Shown here: piece by piece, positions 12,176 through 22,401 of the stretch | Position numbering within the stretch: position 1 is the stretch's first letter | How the letters are laid out: every line of letters starts with the position of its first letter | Assembly (NCBI GenBank): GCA_023014485.1 | Contig: JAJOZX010000199.1 | Span: forward strand, 1 to 64,000 | DNA from: Bathynomus jamesi | Taxonomy: Eukaryota > Arthropoda > Malacostraca > Isopoda > Cirolanidae | Reading direction: 5' to 3' | Length of the DNA: 64,000 nucleotides | Notes under the pieces: model-generated | The model's database searches: none | What the model saw: only the letters and a program-made list of their open reading frames with translations | Told to the model about the DNA's origin: nothing | Program-made: the position numbers and the translations under genes

Positions 12176-12965
12176 GGCCATGAAGCGAAAATATATCTAA
12201 CATCGGTGTGTGGTCACTTAGGTACATCCACAACGCGTTGTGGCTGTTTCTTTCGCTCGCTGAGCGATTTCGATGTTTGTGCGTAACACATGATATGACA
12301 TATAACGTCTTATTAGGTGCCATTAATAGTTAGCATTTATAGCAATTCTGTTGTACGTGTGGTCATAAAATAGGGAGTTTGTAATAGGTTATGCCATCCG
12401 CTGCCAGACGTACGAGCGCCATCTGCTGTCAGACTTATGAGACATATGCCAGTTTCGAAGATGGCGGCGAATGCACAACAACGTGCGAAGTGTGTTGTAG
12501 TGTATTAAAAATTAAATATTTTGTTTATAAGAATTTAATAATGGTTTGTTTAATAAGAAATTAAAAATGTTTTGTGTAAAAATATGAATTGGCAACACTA
12601 AAATGTGCCCAAGCGAAGGCTGAGAGAATGTCCTTCAGTTGCCGGGCGGCCGTTGGCCTAATAAGGTGTTTTTTCTATTTAGAATGTTGTTGTTTATTTA
12701 AAATAAGTATTTTGTCTCTCTCTCCACGGTTAAATGTTAACGCTAAATTCCGCCTCGCATTACCCCGTTTGTCTAACTCTAAAGTATCTCGGCATAAATA
12801 AAGTCAGTAAATAGTAAAAATAGAAGTGTATAATTTATCCCGGTCTCTTTGCATTGTCCGAAAGTGTAATGGCTCAACCGTGGCCCGCGTCCATATAGAA
12901 ACAGAGAGAAAACGAGTGATAAATAGAAAGTAAAGTAAATAATGACTTATAAAAGGGGGCGAATG

Positions 12966-13146
12966 GGAATCACTACAGTGTCATTTGGTTTGCTAAGTTT
13001 GAGAGTGTGACAGCGGTACAGCGTGAGTTTCGCCGTGTGTATGGTGTTCGAAAAGCTCCTAAATACGACTCCATAGTGCAGTGGCACTGCACATTTGAAG
13101 AAACGGGGTCTATCATTAAACCACATGCAGGTGGTCGTAAGAGTTA
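12966..13146 (+). pseudogene. Mariner-family transposase N-terminal helix-turn-helix remnant
   Basis: Plus-strand translation gives WFAKFESVTAVQREFRRVYG, then a segment ending EETGSIIKPHAGGRKS. This is the first helix-turn-helix with the spacer-GRP-like linker found in one arthropod branch of Tc1/mariner transposases. It stops right after the linker, and the DDE catalytic domain is missing before the right TIR. It is a remnant of the element that carries it. Confidence 0.7.
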
Positions 13147-13324
13147 GCCTCTCGTTATGATCTCTGTCATGTCCGGAAGGGGGGGGGGTCATGTTGAAGA
13201 CTAATTAGGTTTGTCACAATCTACCATCTCTGTGGGCATTGTTTGCCAAATATTAAACTATACAATGTTACTGTTTCCATTTCACATCAATTTTATTTTA
13301 TCCATACCCAAACGGATCACCCTG

Positions 13325-13560
13325 TATATATGAGTAAACAGATTACATAGTATTTTAATAATTATACATAGTTACAAGCCATTTCAGTAAGGGGGTGGGT
13401 CCAAAGAAAAAAAGGGCACCCCTTAAAATAAAAAGGGCACAGTTACTAAAAGTTGTTTTTTAAAACAGACCCCCTATCCACCATAAAGGTAAGTTACGTT
13501 GGAAAACGGGATGAATCTTATGTCCTGTTAGGCGCACACTAGGTTAGGTTAGGATAGTTG
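13325..13560. repeat. Right part of the dispersed repeat interrupted at 10404
   Basis: 13328-13385 (AAACAGATTACATAGTATTTTAATAA, then ATAGTTACAAGCCA) aligns with 59090-59150, so it continues the repeat seen at 9961-10404. The remainder to 13560 is low-complexity, with repeated AAAGGGCAC. It precedes the 3' end of the minus-strand LINE. Confidence 0.65.
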
Positions 13561-13564
13561 TTGT

Positions 13565-14452
13565 TTAGCCGATCAGCCCACCCTCATCGAGCAAGCCGGC
13601 GGCACGCAGGTAACCGATCGCCCTCTCCGGAGTGGACCAGAGGTTCAGCTCACTAGTGATGTTGTGTTGCGTTCTATGTTGTGCTAGAGCGGTACAGTCT
13701 GTCATAATGTGTTCAATTGTTTGTGATGTGTCCTGGCACAGGTGGCAGGTGTCGTCTGTGGAGTTGTCTAGTCTGTGTTTATATGTCTGTAAGTTGGGGT
13801 GATGTCCACATCGGAATTGTGCTAAGTTAACTCGACCCGATCTGCTCAGGCTGATCTCTGACATGGTAATGGGTGGCGGCTTCGCACCTAGGACCGCATT
13901 CGGACCAAGTCGTGTCAGTGCTTTGTGGGTTAGGTGTGCGTGCGTGTATTTTCTGTAGTGTGTGATGTCTGTGGGGCGAGGTATGGAATGGAGTATTTGG
14001 TTATAATGTCTCTCTAGTGTTACCTTAATGGTGCGAGGTGTCGGTGCATGATTGTACATGTAGTGGCAAGGGTGTTGTGGGCGAGTTGTCGCTGCTGCCA
14101 TGAATTGTGTTCCCCTCATGTCTAAATGTTCCCTAACTTTCAGTATTTTTGTTTCTGTGTGCAGGTGTTCTATTGGTGTTGTTTGAGTGCATCCTGTAAT
14201 GATACGAAGTGCGTTGTTTTGTATTGTCTGTAAGGTGTTTGTGTGTGTGTTTGAGTTAATGGGTGCCCAGCATGGGGTAGCATAGTCCATAACTGAGCGA
14301 ATATATTGTTTGTATATGAGTGATGTTATTTCCTGCTGGTGTCCAAAGTTTGTGCCTGTTTGTACCCTAAGTGTGTTAAGTCTTGATGTACATTTGTTTT
14401 TAATGTCCCGAATGTGGTTTGCAAAAGATAATGATGTGTTGTATGTGACCAA
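13565..14452 (-). CDS. LINE ORF2 C-terminal region, 295-codon open segment
   Basis: This is the longest intact piece of the LINE. It covers the post-RT 'thumb' region (SLIYKQYIRSVMDYATPCWA, LQTIQNNALRIITGC) and ends in a C-x2-C-x8-H-x4-C knuckle (CHLCQDTSQTIEHIMTDC). These are standard C-terminal features of jockey/I-like ORF2 proteins. There is no start of its own: it is the downstream part of a frame broken near 14460-14700. The product alone would have no polymerase activity. Confidence 0.8.
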   Translation of the reverse strand: MVTYNTSLSFANHIRDIKNKCTSRLNTLRVQTGTNFGHQQEITSLIYKQYIRSVMDYATPCWAPINSNTHTNTLQTIQNNALRIITGCTQTTPIEHLHTETKILKVREHLDMRGTQFMAAATTRPQHPCHYMYNHAPTPRTIKVTLERHYNQILHSIPRPTDITHYRKYTHAHLTHKALTRLGPNAVLGAKPPPITMSEISLSRSGRVNLAQFRCGHHPNLQTYKHRLDNSTDDTCHLCQDTSQTIEHIMTDCTALAQHRTQHNITSELNLWSTPERAIGYLRAAGLLDEGGLIG

Positions 14453-14683
14453 GTATTTTGGTCCTGTGAGTGTGTGAAATGTTGATGTTGTTTAGTGTAA
14501 GCTGTGGAGTTTTCTGGTGTTCTTTTGTGTTGCTTGTAAGCAAGGTGATGGTGATTTTGTGGGCGCTACTTTGAGTCTATTGTGTATGAGCCAGTCTTGT
14601 ATACTGTTTATGTATGTTTGTAGCTGTGTCAATGTTGTTGTGGGTGGATGTTAGAATGATGTCATCTGCATATGATGATAAGG

Positions 14684-14965
14684 TCATGCATGTATAAGTT
14701 GAACAGTGTTGGTGAGAGAACAGAGCCTTGAGGGACCCCGTTCGGAAAAAAGCTTGTTTTTGGATGACTTGCCATTAAATGTGAAACGTGAATATCTTCC
14801 TGAGAGATAGTTGCTCAGCCACCTTTTGATGTTATTGTGCATGTTTGTGTTGAGTATTTTGTTTATGAGAGGGAAGCGTGGGATAGCATCAAATGCTTTA
14901 CTAATGTCTATTGTTGCTAATAGTGTACGTTGAGCTGGTCGTCTGGAGTTGATGTCATCCATGTG
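14684..14965 (-). pseudogene. LINE reverse transcriptase core fragment
   Basis: This contains TLLATIDISKAFDAIPR, the RT motif with the first catalytic Asp (I-D-x-S-K-A-F-D), followed by a segment ending in NGKSSKNKLFS. The next box (V-P-Q-G-S-x-L-S-P) is present but shifted out of frame near 14735. The F/YADD box is weakly seen near 14660. Frame breaks at both ends make it non-functional. Confidence 0.8.
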
Positions 14966-16093
14966 CTGCGTGAGGTTAGTGAGTAATGTCGTGGTTGAGT
15001 GGTGAGGTCTGAATCCATGTTGAGTAGGCGATAGTGGTATGTGTGGGTTGGTGACTTGTAAGATTAATCTTTCTGTTATTTTGGAAGGTGTGCATGGTAA
15101 AGTAATGGGTCTTTAGGAAGCTGGTTCTGTTGGATTTTTGTTTGGTTTGAGTAGTGTAATAATTTTACCTTGTTTCCATATGTCAGGAATAATACAGTGT
15201 TGGTATGAATATGTGCTGATATTTGTGAGAGCTGATATTCCCTGTGGGCCCGAGTGTTTAAGGTGTATGTTAAATATGTTGTCTGGTCCAGCAGCCTTCG
15301 AATTCTTAATGTTTTTGATGATCTTGGTCGTCTGGTCTGTATTGAAGGGTGTAATGGTCGTGTAGAGTCTGTAGGTTTTCTTGTGTCTGGCTGTTTGTTG
15401 TCTCTGTTTAAGTGACTTATCTTTGCGTAGTGATTAACTAGAATGTTATCTTGTTGTGTATATGTTAGGATATTATTTTGGCTGCGACAGATAACCGCGT
15501 GTGAGGTGTGAATGCCGCTGTTAGAGTGGGTAATGCTGTTTATAGTCTTGCATAGCCTGGATGTATCTGGAGTGATTTAGTGTTGTTATGAATTCCCTAA
15601 ATGTTTTTGTTTTTCTTTGAGTTTGTTGTTTATTTCTGTGTTGAGCTGTTGTATCTGCTGTTTTATGGCTTCTGTGTGTGGTATTTGTGTGTTATGTTTG
15701 AGATTGTTACGTTGCCTTATGAGGTGGGCTATTTCTCTAGTGTAATTTGGGTTGTATTTCCTAATGTTGCCCTTGGGTATGTATTTGTTTGCATTATTGA
15801 TGATCTGATTAAATGTCTTGAGTGTTGTATTGATGTTTATGATGGGTGTGCTGTTTAATGTGGTGAATTGTTCCTCAGTCTGTATTTTGAACTGTTCCCA
15901 ATCAGCTTTCTTGTAATTTCTGTAAGTGTGCCTAACGCTGTTGGGGCAGAATGTAGAACGTGTTGTAATGATGATGGGCAGGTGGTCTGATGACAGTTGT
16001 TTTTCTCTTCTCCAGTGTATATGTGTTGCTAGTGAGGGGGAACAGAACGTTATGTCTGGTTAGGATAGTAGAACTATATGACGTGTATATATA

Positions 16094-17708
16094 CACTACC
16101 GGTCAAAAGTTTAAGTACACCTAATTTCCAATGTTTTGCTGCTTAGTTCATGATATAAACTTCAAATGTAAACTTAACAGGTACTAGAGATGAATTTGCT
16201 TACCTGGCTTTCATATTGTATGCTTCAGTGCATCTGCCCTATGCAGTGTGTTGTAAAACAGAGGCTTCTTCAAAATAGCCTTCAAAATGTGTTAATTGAC
16301 GTCTAGCACGCAATCTAAAATTAATGCCATTAGCTCTGCACAAAGGTCCAAAAACAGTTTAAAAGTCTTTACTGCGGTAGTGTGTTTCTTCAGGAGTATG
16401 TTAATACATGTGATCAGTTATTAACATGCGCTGCAGGTCTTTACATATAAAATCCTTGCAGAGGAGCTAACTATGTAGTTTAAGGTATATTTCTGTGCTT
16501 CAAAAAGCAAAAAGGGTGCCAAAGCTCAGTTAACAACAGAAAAAAGACAGTCGATTGTAACTTTGAGAAATGAGGGCCAATCACTGAGGCAAATTGCAAA
16601 AAAATTAAGAGTTTCTGTGAATGCGGTTGCTTGTGCCATTAAACGGTACGAAGAAACTGGTCAAAATAAGGACAGAAAAAGGTCAGGGCGACCAAGAACC
16701 ACAACAGACTCAGAGAACACGTATATCCGAGTCACCAGTCTGCGCAACAGACTCCTCACAGTACCTGAAATCAAAGCCCAGCTGAACAACTCCAGAAGTA
16801 CAACAGTTTCAACATCAACTGTTCAGGGAAGACTAAGAGAGAGAGGATTAAAAGGACGAACTGCAGCAAAGAAACCAATGCTGAGACTCCAGAACAAAAG
16901 AAAAGGCTAGTCTTGGCTAAAAAAACACCAAAAATGGACTGTTGAGCAGTTGAAATTTGTCCTTGGACTGACGAATCAAAGTTCGAAGTTTTTGGATCCA
17001 AACGCAGAGTATTTGTGCGGCGCAGAGCGGATGAAAGAATGACATAGCAGTGTGTTGTGCCAACAGTGAAGTTCGGTGGAGAAAGTGTGATGGTCTGGGG
17101 ATGTTTTGCAGGGGAGCAAGTTGGAGATCTCCACAAAGTCATTGGAATACTGAACCAATGTGGCTATCACAACAATTTACAGCGCCATGCCATCCCATCT
17201 GGACTGCGACTAGTTGGCCAACAGTTCATAATGCAGCAAGATAACGATCCTAAACACACTTCCAAGCTGTGTCAAAATTACCTGGCAGAAAGAACGACAA
17301 CGTCAGCTCACAGTTATGGAATGACCAGCACAGTCCCGAATCTGACCACCACCGAGCTAGTGTGGGATGAACTGGATCGACGAGTGAAAGCCAAGCAGCC
17401 AGTGTTCAGAAGCTCTGGGAACTCTTACAAGAGTGCTGGTAGCAGCTTTCACCAGACTATCTTCTTTCTCTTGTTGAGCGCATACCTCGAATTTGTTCTG
17501 CTGTAATTGCTGCTAGAGGAGGCTATTTTGATGGATCTAAAATTTAGACTTTGCTTTTGGTAAATTGTCCTGATTTGTTGCTATTTAAGTTCCCATGTTT
17601 GTACTTATGAATTTGTGTCATGATAACTTAGTTAATAAATGAAAAACTTTAAGAAAATTTGAAATTTATGAATATTTCAGGGTGTACTTAAACTTTTGAC
17701 CGGTAGTG
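16094..17708 (+). mobile_element. Tc1-like transposon (1.6 kb) with intact termini
   Basis: The ends are CACTACCGGTCAAAAGTTT and its reverse complement, flanked by TA on both sides (16092-16093, 17709-17710). Length and end sequence fit the Tc1 branch, in which the ACCGGTCAAAAGTTT terminus is common in animals. It carries one decayed transposase gene on the plus strand. It was inserted in TA repeats at the truncated 5' end of the minus-strand LINE. Confidence 0.9.
16563..17530 (+). pseudogene. Tc1 transposase (DD34E type), frameshifted
   Basis: 16563-16910 holds the paired-like DNA-binding region: a first helix-turn-helix (SLRQIAKKLRVSVNAVACAI), a GRPR linker (SGRPRTTT) and the second subdomain (TVSTSTVQGRLRERGLKGR). 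A stop/frameshift follows at 16908-17055. 17057-17506 then holds the catalytic part with VKFGGESVMVWGCF and the second Asp in QQDNDPKHTSK. The C-terminal Glu box is degraded. The first catalytic Asp region (TDESKFE-like, near 16970) is out of frame. It is not active as it stands. Confidence 0.85.
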
Positions 17709-17710
17709 TA

Positions 17711-18235
17711 TATATTATATATAATTGTTACATAAATCCTAAATGGCCAAAATCTGACGCCATCATCTTTCAGCCAATCAGGATCCTGATTGGCTGATTA
17801 CTTAACCCCCTTATTATCTTCTTTTAACTCCCTACTCTCTTCTTTCTCTCGAGCTAACCTTAGAGTGGATCTTAGGGTCTTTGTTAGCCTTAGCTTCTGT
17901 AGATCTGTAGATCCTTGTAACAAATTTTGACTTGGTCAAAAAACTGGTACTCGCGGAATTAAATTTTTATTACCAACAACTCATTCGTAAGTTCAAGATT
18001 TTAATTTTAATATTGATAATGTGAACACTGATTAATGTAATACCATTTTAGTTGTCCAAGACTGCATTACAGTTGTTTCTCTTATAAACAGCATTTTATT
18101 ATATACACTTGCTTACACCTGGAATTAGTGTTTTACATTTTAGGTCACTGAGCACAGAAGGAGATTTTTACCCGAAACGTTGTTACAAACGCGCTTGGTT
18201 TATGTGCTTGGTCCTCCTATTTATGATTTATATAC
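17711..18235 (+). mobile_element. Non-coding stretch ending in a Penelope-like element 3' terminus
   Basis: 17860-17900 shares GTGGATCTTAGGGTCTTTGTTAG with SINE-associated segments at 29527 and 54730. 18165-18235 reads TTACCCGAAACGTTGTTACA, then a GGTCCTCCTATTTATGATTTATATA end. The CGAAACGTT block followed by a 'tcctattta...' tail matches the other Penelope 3' ends in this window (36610-36690, 62465-62555). No coding part of that element remains. Confidence 0.5.
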
Positions 18236-18620
18236 AGTGCTGGGATTAGCGGCGCTAATTAGCGCCCTTAACTTTTTATTAGCGATACTGTTAGCGCCGC
18301 TAATTCCAAAATTGTTAGCGAGCGGGGAAAGTCAATCGCTAATTTTTTCAAAACCACTTGTATAAATTGAATAAAATTTATTCTTCCGTTGGTTTGTATA
18401 TACGAAAGGAACTCTACTCCTACATAATTTTTTTCATTTTCGTAGACTATACCGTCACATTTTTGTACCTCAGCAACCAATTATATCAAAGTGTGTGTCT
18501 AATACACTTGTATGCAAGTAAATTACGGAAGGTAGAACATATATAAATTGGGTGGTTTGCGACAAAATTAGCGTTAGCGTTAGCGGCGTTAACTGTTGAA
18601 ATACTTAGCGTTAGCGTTCT
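18236..18620. mobile_element. hAT-like MITE fragment (CAGTGCTGGGATTAGCG terminus)
   Basis: It starts CAGTGCTGGGATTAGCGG. It is built from repeated GCGCTAAT/TTAGCG motifs in both orientations at its two ends (18240-18330 and 18565-18615). A CAGTGCTGGGATTAGCG-type start is typical of hAT elements I know from animals. The matching right terminus is not complete, probably lost where the next mariner begins. Confidence 0.5.
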
Positions 18621-18624
18621 GCCA

Positions 18625-20352
18625 AAAAGAGGGTTCTCTCTAAACACATCCATGAATCAACATTTTTCAAACAATCAGTATGAAACTTATACACATAAAA
18701 GATACATAAAACATTTCCTGTAAACCAAATTTCAGTTCGAAGCTATCAAAAATAACGATTTATTAAATATTTCTCTAATAATACTACAACTGATGCTCGA
18801 CAAACTAATCAAGAATCCTTTATTTCCATTTTCACTTTTGTAAATTCTAATATACGATTTTTTTTTTTTTGCAGGGTTATAAAATATAGTGAATATGCCA
18901 TTTTCAGAGGAAGATAAGATTATAATTAAGCATTATAGACTAGAAAAGGGATATGGACGAACGAAATTATTCTCCGAATTCCCCAACAAAGGATGGACTC
19001 TTGATGGTTTGGGAAAGCTTCTAAGAAAATTTGACGAGACTGGGGATATCAAAAGAAGAGAGGGAAGTGGGCGACCAAAAACTGTTCTCATATAAGACAA
19101 TATTGACGACGTCAAAGAACGTATATTAAGTCAGGAAAACCAGCCAGGAACCCATATAACACCAGCTCGTATATCAAGTGAGTTACAATTATCAGAAACT
19201 AGTGTGAGATGCATAATTAAAAAATATATTCAATTAAAACCTTTCAAAAGAGTGATTACTGAAACTGATGAGCAAAAACGAGTTCAAAGATCAAAACAAA
19301 TCTTACGGCGAGTAACATGTGATAAACTTTCAGAGGCTTTTTTCACTGATGAAGAGAGATTCACTGTGGAGCCACCTCGGAACAGTCAAAATGAAAGTTT
19401 ACTCGCACGTACAATGTAAGAATGAAATACCTGATAGCAGATTTTTTGCGACCAGGATCATTTCTCAGCTAGTGTCATGGTATCAGTTGGCATATCAAAG
19501 TTAGGAAAAACATCCATTCATTTTATTGAGCCTGGTGTAAAAGTCAATGCCGAGTACTATCGAAATACTCTGCTGCGAAACATGCTTCCCCAAATGCAAA
19601 ATCTGGCCAACGGTGGTTATTATCTTTTTGAGCAAGACGGAGCAACGTCCCATACAGCAATAGCAACTGTGGAATACTTAAAAAATAATGTCACAGAATT
19701 ACTTGAACCCCAAAATTGGGCACCTAACAGTCCTGACTTGAATCCTGTTGACTATGGAATCTGGGAAAATTTGGCACAGAGTTTACAGGAGCAGGGTGAG
19801 AAATGTTGATCACTTACGTCAGCTTCTTGTGAAAAAGTGGGAAGAGATACCACAGGAGCAGATCGATCGAACCATTGATGAATTTCGTCCAAGATTGAAG
19901 AAAATTGTTGAAACAGAAGGAAACACGGTGAACAATTGTTTTAATAGGAATTCCAAGAGAGTAAAATGTTAATTTGATTTCTTTTGTAAACTTAGGATTT
20001 AAGTTCTGTTTCGAAATTCAAAATCCTTTTTTTATTTTCATGGTTTTTTAATGGAGGCATTTCCCATATTTTATAAATCTTATGATGTATTTTATAACTA
20101 AAATGAGAATAAAAATTTTATTACCAAAGTTTTACCGCCTTTGTGGACTCCCAGAATTCAAAACTGGAGCGATGTTCACCAACAAAATTTGTTGAACATA
20201 AATAATCTTCATTAAATCATTAATTTTAATATAATAATCTGAAAATTGATGTACGTATATACTATTTACATAGTTTTGCTCTGTATAAGTTTCATTATGA
20301 TTGGTTAATAAATGTTGATTTCATGGCTGTTTTTAGAGTGAACCATTATATT
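18625..20352 (+). mobile_element. DD37D mariner-family (maT-like) transposon, copy 1
   Basis: The left TIR (GGGTTCTCTCTAAACACATC, then CATGAATCAACATTT and GTATGAAACTTATAC) is the inverse of 20284-20352 (GTATAAGTTTCATTATGATT, then AAATGTTGATTTCATGGC and TTTTTAGAGTGAACC). Arms are about 70 bp and diverged. The plus-strand gene inside has 37 residues between the second and third catalytic Asp, which defines the DD37D lineage. Exact ends are uncertain by a few bases. Confidence 0.75.
18895..19971 (+). pseudogene. DD37D mariner transposase, broken
   Basis: In order: an N-terminal helix-turn-helix (EEDKIIIKHYRLEKGYGRTK and a GRPK linker), an in-frame TAA at about 19093, a second DNA-binding part (PARISSELQLSETSVRCIIK), the first catalytic Asp in EAFFTDEERFTVE, a frame break near 19400-19480, the second Asp in YLFEQDGATSHTA and the third in SPDLNPVDYGIW. 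Thirty-seven residues separate the last two. The C-terminal tail is in a different frame from 19800. At least one stop and two shifts disable it, although all three catalytic aspartates are still visible. Confidence 0.85.
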
Positions 20353-20389
20353 TTTTATTATATTGTTTGAAAGTACTAACAGTACTTTT

Positions 20390-20510
20390 CTGTTATCCGC
20401 CCCCTTGACGATTGGTTAGTTTAAGTCGTGATAATTTTGCTACTTTTAACGAAAATATCACGACTTAACCTAACCAATCGTCAAGGGGGCAGATAACGGA
20501 AAAGTGCCGT
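20390..20510. mobile_element. Palindromic MITE with CAGTACTTTTCTGTTATC ends, core copy 2
   Basis: Arms of about 57 bp (CAGTACTTTTCTGTTATCCG, then CCCTTGACGATTGGTTAG and the shared core) fold onto 20450-20510, which ends GGCAGATAACGGAAAAGTGCCG. The core is the same as at 11750-11905. The outer 20 bp is different from the other carriers of the core. Confidence 0.8.
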
Positions 20511-20651
20511 ATTGATTAAAGGAACAAAAAATTATATGATTTTAAAAGTTACTCGTTTCTTGGATTTTGACTAATTTTTTTGCATATACATATGGGCCAC
20601 CCTGTAGATAAGTCCCAATCGGTTATAATTAAAGCGAAAATAGAAAAAAAA

Positions 20652-20868
20652 AGGATCACCTGAAAATCAGGGCCCCCGATGTATTCTTGTTTTTTGCTTT
20701 ACAGTACCAAATATAATAATAAATTAAATTGAATGCCCGGTTAGGTCAACTGTACACCCTTGACGATTGTTCAGGTTAAGTCGTGATATTTTCGTTAGTT
20801 TTAACGAAGATATCATTTGGTAATTGAGGCTGGGGGCCCTGATCTTCAGGTGATCCCAAAAAAATCAA
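20652..20868. mobile_element. MITE with GGATCACCTGAAGATCAGG ends, core copy 3
   Basis: The left end GGATCACCTGAAAATCAGGG and the right end CCCTGATCTTCAGGTGATCC form TIRs. Inside are TTGAATGCCCGGTTAGGTCA, CCCTTGACGATTGTTCAGG and TATTTTCGTTAG, i.e. half of the shared core plus the TAACGAAGATATCA start of the opposite arm. The same termini are found at 22640-22850. The inner palindrome is partly lost on the right. Confidence 0.75.
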
Positions 20869-21229
20869 AGTAAAAAGTTTATGATAAGTTTAAAAATATA
20901 TATTGACTATTCAAAGTACAAAATATAACCATCTCGACAATTATTCTTGACTTATATAAAGTCCGCTAGATGGATTTTCGCTTTAATTATAGCCGATTGG
21001 GACTTATGGGTAAGGTGACCAGAGTCTCGATTTTCGGCGGGGCAGTTGCCGAAATTAACAGTGAAATATCTGCTTACGATGTCACCAAAACGTGTTTTTT
21101 TGACTTTTGAGTATTGCAATTTCAAAATTTTCTCGACCACGGCAGGGGTCAGTTTACTTATGGGCCACCTTCTTATATACAGTACATTATAAGTGAATTG
21201 ATAAAACAACAGAAAAAATATATATTTAC

Positions 21230-21400
21230 TCTCGGAGGACGATATTTCTGCTGACTTATTTGTCGGGATATATTGTCCATTTTGCTCTCCAGCGTTGACA
21301 GATAGCTGACTAGTCCTCTTTTGGCGAGCTGAGTAATAATAGGCGGTTCGGGTCTAGCCATGGAAACACTGTCACGCAGGTAATTCAGCTTGGAATCCAT
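21230..21400 (-). CDS. Host gene exon C (coiled-coil protein)
   Basis: This is a 171-nt exon (57 codons, phase 0 at both ends). A strong acceptor lies upstream on the minus strand (TTTTTTACCAG before the first base at 21400) and a GTAAAT donor follows at 21229. The translation starts MDSKLNYLRDSV and contains SYLSTLESKMDNISRQISQQ, a heptad-like coiled coil. It joins in phase to exon B. No transposon similarity was noted and no stops occur. The protein looks like the coiled-coil region of a secreted, scabrous- or fibrinogen-related type protein, but that is only a guess. The next exon was not found. Confidence 0.65.
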
Positions 21401-21617
21401 CTGGTAAAAAATTATTTGGGTATTTGTTAAATATAGATTTTAGAGTTATTTATCGAAATTGTCTCGTATGTCATTATTATGTATAGAGTTTTAAAGTCAT
21501 GTAATCATTTCAGTGAAAAAATCTAAATGATAATTAAAGGTAGAATTTGCAGTTTAAAGTAAACATGTGTGGAGACAATTTCGAATTAGAAACTTTACGG
21601 GCTTTTATTATACTGTA

Positions 21618-22375
21618 CAGGGTGGGCCGTAAGTTTCCATACATAGGAAAATTTAAACGTTTGTTTTTATGTTTCAGATACCCTAAGAATATGCGTTTGT
21701 AAGATCTTGTTTACTGATGAAGCAAATTTTTACGTCAATGGAGAGGTTAATCGGCAAAACATACGTTATTGGAGTAATGCTAACCCTAACTGGCTGAGTC
21801 CGACGAAGATGCAAGGTGCCGGTAAAGTGATGGTGTGGGCCGGGATATGGGGTGACAGAATTATTGGACCAATTTTTGTCAGTGGAAATCTTAATGCCGA
21901 AAGGTATCTTAACATGTTGCAAGAAGAGATTTTCCCATCCCTGCTAAACGAGGAAGGTAACTTCCCAGTTTACTTCCAGCAAGATGGAGCTCCACCTCAT
22001 TATGGTCTTCACGTGCGTCGGTATTTGGATCAGCAGCAGTTTCCGGATGCTTGGATTGGTCGGCGTGGTCCTGTGGAGTGGCCTCCCAGATCCCCAGATC
22101 TCACCCCCCTTGATTTCTATCTTTGGGGGCACTTGAAGGCCATGGTGTATCAGGAAAAGATACGAGACATAAATCATCTAAAGGAACGTATCACCAACGC
22201 CATTACAAGCATAACGTCAACTGTGCTAATGCGTGTTCATCAACAGTGGGGAACACGTATTGAAATGTGTTTTCAAAACAATGGCAACCATGTAGAGCAT
22301 ATTATATAAATAAAAATGGTTGTCCATAAAAAAATGTTTATTTTTCCTATGTATGGAAACTTACGGCCCACCCTG
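21618..22375 (+). mobile_element. Internally deleted Tc1/mariner element (DD41D/visitor-like)
   Basis: The ends are CAGGGTGGGCCGTAAGTTT and its reverse complement, with TIRs of about 35 bp and TA on both sides (21616-21617, 22376-22377). It is only 758 bp, because the 5' half of the gene is deleted. It lies inside the intron between host exons B and C. Its right end is only 26 bp from the exon B donor side. Confidence 0.9.
21707..22309 (+). pseudogene. Transposase catalytic domain, N-terminus deleted
   Basis: This is an uninterrupted 200-codon frame. It starts at the first catalytic Asp ([15 protein letters not shown]), continues through [16 protein letters not shown], the second Asp in [15 protein letters not shown], and the third in [17 protein letters not shown]. 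By my count 42 residues separate the last two, close to the DD41D/visitor branch and longer than mariner (34) or maT (37). The DNA-binding N-terminus (about 150 residues) is absent. It is well preserved for a deleted copy, so the deletion may be recent. Confidence 0.85.
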
Positions 22376-22401
22376 TAGTTAGTGATGACAATGCTACAAA
22401 C

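Larger units (their letters stand above)
10969..12286. mobile_element. 1.3 kb element with long terminal inverted repeats and a 35-bp palindromic satellite core
   Basis: The left end (TTACGCCCAAACATCGAAAT, CGCTCAGTGAGCGA) is the inverse of the right end (CGCTGAGCGATTTCGATG, then GCGTAA). The inverted similarity continues through a CACCTAAGTGACCACACACC block and TTTTCGCTTCATGG, about 115 bp per arm. Both arms contain one or more copies of the palindrome that forms the satellite unit. No transposase is encoded. I saw no clear target-site duplication. It could be a non-autonomous DNA transposon whose subterminal repeat amplified; the superfamily is unknown. Confidence 0.7.
10405..13324 (+). mobile_element. 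Tc1/mariner-superfamily element, DDE domain lost, with nested insertion
   Basis: The ends are CAGGGTGATCCGTTTGGG and its reverse complement, flanked by TA on both sides (10403-10404 and 13325-13326). The flanking repeat has an uninterrupted paralogue at 59060-59150, which gives an empty site and confirms the boundaries. Inside are an N-terminal helix-turn-helix remnant (12966-13146) and a nested 1.3 kb long-TIR element (10969-12286). The catalytic part of the transposase is deleted. Confidence 0.8.
13565..16072 (-). mobile_element. Non-LTR retrotransposon (jockey/I-like), 5'-truncated
   Basis: Reading the minus strand from 16072: the end of an AP-like endonuclease domain (SSDHLPIIITT motif), a linker with many Asn/Thr/Gln codons, then the reverse transcriptase and a C-terminal domain to 13565. 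The 5' end is cut within the endonuclease next to TA repeats, where a Tc1 element sits. Frameshifts interrupt the endonuclease-to-RT part. The codon bias toward A/C-rich codons on the coding strand is strong and unlike its neighbours. Confidence 0.85.

Noticed and set aside
15138..15858. Plus-strand frames rich in Val, Leu, Phe and Cys
   Set aside because: They are antisense to the endonuclease-RT linker of the minus-strand LINE, whose A/C-rich codons give G/T-rich hydrophobic shadows.
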